In this document: piece after piece, positions 59,918-64,000 of the stretch
How the letters are laid out: the number at the start of each line of letters is the position of its first letter
How positions within the stretch are numbered: position 1 is the stretch's first letter
Notes under the pieces: generated by a model
Seen by the model: only the letters and a program-made list of their open reading frames with translations
What the model was told of the DNA's origin: nothing
The model's database searches: none
NCBI GenBank assembly: GCA_039821605.1
Contig: JBCBNV010000002.1
Coordinates: 186,001-250,000 of the forward strand
Origin: CALBPI01 sp039821605
GTDB taxonomy: Bacteria > Pseudomonadota > Gammaproteobacteria > Steroidobacterales > Woeseiaceae
Length of the DNA stretch: 64,000 nucleotides
Direction: 5' to 3'
Made by a program: the position numbers and the translations under genes

Positions 59918-60754
59918 ATGGCAGAGAACCCCACCGGCGCCACGCGTACCCGCTCGGGCTGTCGCGCACTGGCAGGCGGCCTGGTTTGCACGGTCATGGC
60001 TGCTTGCGGCGGCGGTGGCGGCAGTGCCCCGCAGGTGGCAACGCCTGTCGAGCCGGACATTGCGCGTGACCTGGAATTAGCGGCACTGGCGTACAGTCCC
60101 GACCAGCGCACCCCGCTCGGATTCTATTCCGAGGCGGTGCGCTATCCCGACCGCAGTGAATTCCGTTTCCACATCAACAGTGATGACCTGGGCGTCGCGG
60201 CGCCGTTGCCGTTCGAGATGTGCAGCGACGACTTCAACGAGGCGCTGCAGTGGTCGGAGACGGGCGCCGATGCGCGCGACTTTGAAACGACGCTGACGGG
60301 CAACGCGGAGACCGACTGGTTCTTCGAGTTCGACCGCGCCGTCATCGACGTCCAGCCGGCGGTTGTCATCAACCGCGTGTTCAAGTGCAGCGCGCTCGAC
60401 CGCGCGGGCCTCGCGCCTGACGGTTACGCGGGCCAGCTCATGATGCGGCCGCTGGGCGCAGACGAGCTACGCTTCGTCGCCGAGTACCTCTGGCAATACA
60501 GCATCTACAACAACGCGCTCAATGCCGTTTCGGCCAGTGCTTCCGGTACAGAGGCCGATGCGCTCGTGCACGACCTCGAGCGCGTTGAGGTTCTGGTCGG
60601 CGAAGGGCAAACCAGCGGCTGCGACCGCATCGAGGTCTGGACCTGGCGCTGGACGGCCGATCCGACGACGGGTGCGCTGACCAGCGAACAGCGTTTCGAG
60701 CGGGCTTTCGACGCGCGCTTCGAAAACGCCACCGCCCAACTCTGCGGTAGCTGA
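59918..60754 (+). CDS. Lipoprotein of unknown function
   Basis: A 278-residue lipoprotein: a basic N-terminus, hydrophobic stretch and lipobox VMAAC followed by a glycine run. Mature part is acidic, with isolated Cys residues (MCSDDFNEA, VFKCSALDRAG, GCDRIEVWTWRW, ATAQLCGS) that could form two disulfides. No family is recognised. ATG at 59918 is in a fair context and gives the signal; upstream frame is continuous but has no sense as a protein. It lies 5 bases before the EAL-domain gene and may be translated with it. Confidence 0.75.
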   Translation: MAENPTGATRTRSGCRALAGGLVCTVMAACGGGGGSAPQVATPVEPDIARDLELAALAYSPDQRTPLGFYSEAVRYPDRSEFRFHINSDDLGVAAPLPFEMCSDDFNEALQWSETGADARDFETTLTGNAETDWFFEFDRAVIDVQPAVVINRVFKCSALDRAGLAPDGYAGQLMMRPLGADELRFVAEYLWQYSIYNNALNAVSASASGTEADALVHDLERVEVLVGEGQTSGCDRIEVWTWRWTADPTTGALTSEQRFERAFDARFENATAQLCGS

Positions 60755-60759
60755 CCTCG

Positions 60760-62442
60760 ATGGCAAAAACCTCGCTTATCATGGCGCTCCCGGATCCGAT
60801 CCTCGTGGTGCGCCGCGACGGTCTGATCGTCGACTCGATTGGGGGCAAGACCTTTACGATGGAACTTGAGCCCGATGCCATCGTCGGCGAGACCATCGAG
60901 GACGCACTGCCCAAGAGTTTTGCGGACCGGCTCAAGTTCCTGATCCCGCGCGTGTTGCGTGGGCGCGATGCCGCCAATGACACCGTGCACGAGGCCGGGC
61001 GTCGCTTCGAGCTGCGCGTGAGCGTGCACGGGCGCGAACGCGTGCTGGTTGTGCTGCGCGAGCTCGGAGGCGGCAACGCGAGCGTGGAGGGCACGGCGGC
61101 CTACATCGACGAGGACATCGTCACGGGGCTCATCGAGCGCCAGCGTGCACTCGCGCTGCTCGATGACAGTATCTCGGGCGCCAAACTGGCCGAGCGGCCG
61201 CTGACTGTTTTTTGCTGCGGCATCCGCAACTATGAAGACTGTTATGCGGGCTTCGGGCAGGCCATGGCCGACGCCATGCAGCGCGTTGCGGCGCAGCGAC
61301 TGCAGCGCGCCTGCGAGGTGAATCTCGACGACACCTTGCTGCGCGTCGACGGCCGATCCCTGTTGACGCGCGTGAGCGACGGCGCCTACCTGTTCGCGCT
61401 GCGTGAGTCCGACAGCCCCGACCTTGTGGAGCGCGTGACGGCCGTGTTGCGCGCGGCATTTAGCGAGCCGCTGTCGCTGGCGGACACGAGCATCGAGGTT
61501 CGTCTCAACATGGGTTGCGCCTCGCTGCCCCGCGACGGTGAGACCGCGGGTGATCTCCTGCGCGATGCCATGGCCGCAATGCGTGAGGCGGGGCGTCTCG
61601 ACCGCACGATGATTTCGCGCTTCGGCGACACGGCCAGGTCGCGCGCGGCGGGCACCGAGGACCTGGGGACCGAGCTGCGCTGGGCGCTCGACAAAGGACA
61701 GTTCGAGCTCCACTACCAGCCCGTGTTCAATCTTTCCGACGCCACGCCTGTGGCGATCGAGGCATTCCTGCGCTGGCAGCACCCGTTGCGCGGGGTGATT
61801 CCGGCTGCCGACTTCATGCCGTACGCCTCGGCGGCGGGGATTGCCTGCAACATCGACGATTGGGTGCTGCGCAAGGCCTGCACCGACGTCAACGCGGTCC
61901 GCGAGGCCAGCGACTTGCCGCTGGCCGTGACCGTAAACCTGTCATCGGACTGGATCACGCGCGACGCGCTCATCGAGAACCTGCGTGCGCTGTTCGACGA
62001 GATCGCCTTCGAGCCCGCGCGGCTGCAGCTGGACCTTACGGAGCGCATGCTCATGCGCAGCGCCAACGCCGGGCCGCTCATCGCCCACCTCAAGGCCATG
62101 CAGGTGGGCATCCAGATCGACGACTTCGGCTGCGGCTACACCTCGTTGTCGGAGCTGCGGCGCCTGCCACTCGACGCGCTCAAGATCGGGGGTTCGTTCA
62201 CACACCGCATTGGCGCAGCATCAGAGGACGAGGCCTTGTGTCGCAGCGTTATCGCGCTCGCGCACGCCTACGGCATGCGCTGCATCGCCGAAGCCGTGGA
62301 GCGCTCGGATCAGGTGCAGTTCCTGCGCGAGGCGGGCTGTGACGAGGTGCAGGGCGCACTGTTCGGCGAACCCATGGTGTTCGACGAGCTGCTCGTGTTC
62401 CTGCAGCAGTTCACGCTGGGCATCTCTCAGCAGAGTGGTTAA
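60760..62442 (+). CDS. Degenerate GGDEF/EAL-domain protein
   Basis: A 560-residue protein with the layout PAS-like (residues ~5-90), GGDEF-like (~120-295) and EAL (~305-550). The GGDEF half is inactive: the signature position reads RVSDGAYLFAL in place of RxGGDEFxxxL. The EAL half has EAFLRWQHPLRG (EAF for EAL), NLSSDWI, DDFGCGYTSLSEL and ALKIGGSFTHR, where KxD becomes KIG, losing a conserved Asp, while AEAVERSDQ keeps the final Glu. Such loss suggests c-di-GMP binding or signalling rather than hydrolysis. It follows the lipoprotein gene by 5 bases. Confidence 0.85.
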   Translation: MAKTSLIMALPDPILVVRRDGLIVDSIGGKTFTMELEPDAIVGETIEDALPKSFADRLKFLIPRVLRGRDAANDTVHEAGRRFELRVSVHGRERVLVVLRELGGGNASVEGTAAYIDEDIVTGLIERQRALALLDDSISGAKLAERPLTVFCCGIRNYEDCYAGFGQAMADAMQRVAAQRLQRACEVNLDDTLLRVDGRSLLTRVSDGAYLFALRESDSPDLVERVTAVLRAAFSEPLSLADTSIEVRLNMGCASLPRDGETAGDLLRDAMAAMREAGRLDRTMISRFGDTARSRAAGTEDLGTELRWALDKGQFELHYQPVFNLSDATPVAIEAFLRWQHPLRGVIPAADFMPYASAAGIACNIDDWVLRKACTDVNAVREASDLPLAVTVNLSSDWITRDALIENLRALFDEIAFEPARLQLDLTERMLMRSANAGPLIAHLKAMQVGIQIDDFGCGYTSLSELRRLPLDALKIGGSFTHRIGAASEDEALCRSVIALAHAYGMRCIAEAVERSDQVQFLREAGCDEVQGALFGEPMVFDELLVFLQQFTLGISQQSG

Positions 62443-62520
62443 TTCTCCCCACTACGCCGCGGGCCCGGGGCTGGTACACTGACCGGCACGGACAAAGCGG
62501 CTGAGACTGGGGGGGACACC

Positions 62521-62979
62521 ATGCAGGCCGACTCAACCCTGACCGACGGGGTGCCGGCGCAGGCCGACAAGCCGCCGCGGTCGTTCTACGTCATCTCGGC
62601 GCTGGCGCTCGTCTGGTACGCCATTGGCGTCACGGCGTTCGTCACCCAGATCACGTCATCGCCGAGCGAGCTCGGCAAAACACCAGAGCAGATCGGCTTC
62701 TACGCCGACGTACCGAACTGGGTGCTCACGGCCATGGCCGTGTCCACATTCGGCGGCGTGCTCGCGTGCTTCATGCTCCTCATCCGTAACAAGCAGGCCA
62801 TCCCGCTCTTCGCGGTGTCACTCGTGGCCGTGCTCGTCCAGGACGTCTACAACTTTCTGATGGCGGATGCGCTGTCAGTTTTCGGAGCGCAGATGCTTGT
62901 GCTGCCAGTACTTGTACTGGGCATTGGCGTCGCCATGCTCGTCTACGCTGTGCGCGCGCTGCGGCGCGGCTGGTTGTAG
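62521..62979 (+). CDS. Small four-helix membrane protein
   Basis: A 152-residue protein with four hydrophobic segments (ISALALVWYAIGVTAFVTQI; VLTAMAVSTFGGVLACFMLL; IPLFAVSLVAVLVQDVYNFLM; MLVLPVLVLGIGVAMLVYAV) and a short charged C-terminus. The layout and PEQIGFYADVPNW loop are like small 'sugar transporter'-annotated proteins of marine proteobacteria; true function unknown. A strong G-run ribosome site (GGGGGGG) precedes the ATG, and a TACACT hexamer lies at 62475-62480. It ends in a hairpin terminator region. Confidence 0.75.
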   Translation: MQADSTLTDGVPAQADKPPRSFYVISALALVWYAIGVTAFVTQITSSPSELGKTPEQIGFYADVPNWVLTAMAVSTFGGVLACFMLLIRNKQAIPLFAVSLVAVLVQDVYNFLMADALSVFGAQMLVLPVLVLGIGVAMLVYAVRALRRGWL

Positions 62980-62986
62980 GTGGGTC

Positions 62987-63018
62987 GGCGGCGGTCCGCA
63001 GGGGGGCGGGCCGCCGCC
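62987..63018. terminator. Hairpin terminator between convergent genes
   Basis: GGCGGCGGTCCGC (62987-62999), loop AGGGGG, GCGGGCCGCCGCC (63006-63018): a 13-bp stem with one G-U pair, followed by ATTCTT. It lies between the membrane-protein gene and the convergent gene at 63039. The T tract is weak, so termination could be Rho-aided. Confidence 0.65.
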
Positions 63019-63038
63019 ATTCTTAACAAGCTCCCGAT

Positions 63039-63392
63039 TTAGTCGATGGCCAGCGGTGCCTGGCCGCGACGGCCTTCGCGCCACCAACCCGTTTCGATCG
63101 AGACGCTCGCCTCATCGGCGTCCGTGCCGACTTCGCAAAGCGCGCGGTAGCGTGCCGACTTGTCGGCGGTATCCACTTTGTGGCGTACGGTCAGCCAGAA
63201 CGTGGCGTTGCCGTCCGCCTCAATGTTGCGGATGCGGTTGATTCGCATGTGGCCGTCGCCCAGCTCGGTACGGATCGCGTCCTCACAGGCCTCCAACATA
63301 CGCGCATTGGTGCGCGCTTCTGCGGGGCTGGCTGCGGCCAGCGTCACGGCTGCTGCGGCAGCCACCAGAGTCGTTTTGATCAGTGCGTGCAT
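63039..63392 (-). CDS. Small exported protein of unknown function
   Basis: A 117-residue protein with signal peptide MHALIKTTLVAAAAAVTLAAASPAEA. Mature part ARMLEACEDAIRTELGDGHMRINRIRNIEADGNATFWLTVRHK-like contains two Cys residues (EACED, RALCEVG) that may pair, and ends with an RRGQAPLAID tail. I do not recognise a family. An AGGAGAT ribosome site precedes ATG 63392. It is divergent from the LysR gene at 63511 and a plausible target of it. Confidence 0.75.
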   Translation of the reverse strand: MHALIKTTLVAAAAAVTLAAASPAEARTNARMLEACEDAIRTELGDGHMRINRIRNIEADGNATFWLTVRHKVDTADKSARYRALCEVGTDADEASVSIETGWWREGRRGQAPLAID

Positions 63393-63510
63393 GATGATCT
63401 CCTGGCCCGGTGCGGTTGGGGGGATAGGGGGGTTTGCACCGAGCACAGGAGAAGCCTAGGATTGCGAGGGCGCATAAGCAATTTCAAAAACGAAAGTTCA
63501 TATTGCAGTA

Positions 63511-64000
63511 ATGCATAACTTCGATTGGGACGACATCCGGGTCTTTTTGGCCATCGTTGAGCACGGCTCGCTGAACCAGGCCGCCCAATACCTGGCCATC
63601 AACCAGAGCACCGTGAGCCGGCGAATCGCCGCGCTCGAGGAGCGGCTGGGCGTCAGCCTGTTCGAACGCAAACGGGGTAGTCGCTGGGCCGTCACGCCGG
63701 CCGGTGAGCAGATGCTCGAGTCGGCCGAGAAGATGAATGACTTCGCGGACGCGATCTCGCGCGATGTGCTCTCGAACAGCATGGATGTTCGCGGGCACGT
63801 GACCGTGACCTTCGCCGAGGTGGGGACCCGTTACATTGCAGCGCCTGCGCTGGGCGAGCTCGCGAAGCAGTATTCAGAGCTTTCGTTGACGTTGATCGTG
63901 GACCCGAACCCACTCAACTTGGCCGCGCGCGAAGCCGATGTCGCCATTCGGATCGGCGATGTGATGCCCGATGACGTCCTGGCCACGCGAATCTGTACGG
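63511..64000 (+). CDS. LysR-family regulator, 3' part beyond the window
   Basis: The first 163 residues of a LysR regulator. HTH DIRVFLAIVEHGSLNQAAQYLAINQSTVSRRIAALEERLG (residues ~8-47) and the beginning of the effector domain VRGHVTVTFAEVGTRYIAAPALGELAKQYSELSLTLIVDPN. The ATG at 63511 gives MHNFDWDDIRVF, the usual LysR start. Divergent from the small exported protein gene. The gene is cut by the window end; there is no sign of damage. Confidence 0.88.
   Translation, partial: MHNFDWDDIRVFLAIVEHGSLNQAAQYLAINQSTVSRRIAALEERLGVSLFERKRGSRWAVTPAGEQMLESAEKMNDFADAISRDVLSNSMDVRGHVTVTFAEVGTRYIAAPALGELAKQYSELSLTLIVDPNPLNLAAREADVAIRIGDVMPDDVLATRICT

Overview
The window is GC-rich, densely coded bacterial chromosome with almost no gap over 250 bases. 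Its core genes (aroQ-accB-accC-prmA, groES-groEL, dsbD, plsY, a coaX-type pantothenate kinase next to birA and a SPOR protein) and accessory genes (RND efflux, NodT-type outer membrane lipoprotein, LysR regulators, a DUF3106 and probable DUF3619 set) point to a gammaproteobacterium. A full-length BchH-type magnesium chelatase subunit, behind a promoter that overlaps a PpsR/CrtJ-like site, suggests an organism able to make bacteriochlorophyll, for example an aerobic anoxygenic phototroph. No other photosynthesis gene lies in the window, so this is an inference. No phage, transposase, integrase, CRISPR array or rRNA was seen.

Layout. 1-3032 (minus): aroQ-accB-accC-prmA. 3111-7487 (minus): four tightly overlapping genes for a surface glycan or glycolipid (glycosyltransferase, flippase-like protein, methyltransferase, large membrane protein). 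7672-14909 (plus): bchH, a cystathionine-synthase-family enzyme, a HAD phosphatase/PlsC acyltransferase fusion and a monoacylglycerol-lipase-like hydrolase. 14928-17826 (minus): a TlpA-like thioredoxin and dsbD. 18086-20076 (plus): groES-groEL behind a perfect CIRCE element, closed by a strong terminator. 20188-23916: a hybrid histidine kinase, then a convergent sdpR/sdpI-like/hydrolase operon. 24051-27942 (plus): EamA transporter, plsY, birA, coaX, SPOR protein, tRNA-Thr(UGU).

After the tRNA the content becomes accessory. 28149-34128: XRE regulator, beta-hydroxyacid dehydrogenase, LysR with a GH43 glycosidase, and a PAS hybrid kinase. 34185-40761 (minus): an ABC-2 exporter, an amidohydrolase fused to a CIA30-like domain, a DesK/DesR-like two-component system, an unknown gene and a DUF3667 zinc-ribbon membrane protein. 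40832-44817: LysR, a TPR-like protein, an SMP-30-like protein, a decayed membrane-protein gene behind a consensus FNR box, and a Cof-type HAD phosphatase. 44979-49327: DUF4382/DUF5666-like lipoprotein, ECF sigma factor with three small downstream genes, and an exported barrel-like protein. 49431-52725: alpha/beta hydrolase and two acyl-CoA dehydrogenases. 52722-58521 (minus): a complete tripartite RND efflux operon. 58670-64000: alanine dehydrogenase, lipoprotein, degenerate GGDEF/EAL protein, small membrane and exported proteins, and a truncated LysR gene.

How it fits together. Fatty-acid and lipid functions recur: BCCP, biotin carboxylase and the biotin ligase that modifies BCCP; PlsY and a PlsC fusion for phosphatidate synthesis; two acyl-CoA dehydrogenases. 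Envelope redox is served by DsbD and the TlpA-like protein. The least explained units are the isolated bchH locus, the ABC/amidohydrolase-CIA30/two-component operon, the ECF sigma module, and the small XRE gene just behind the tRNA.
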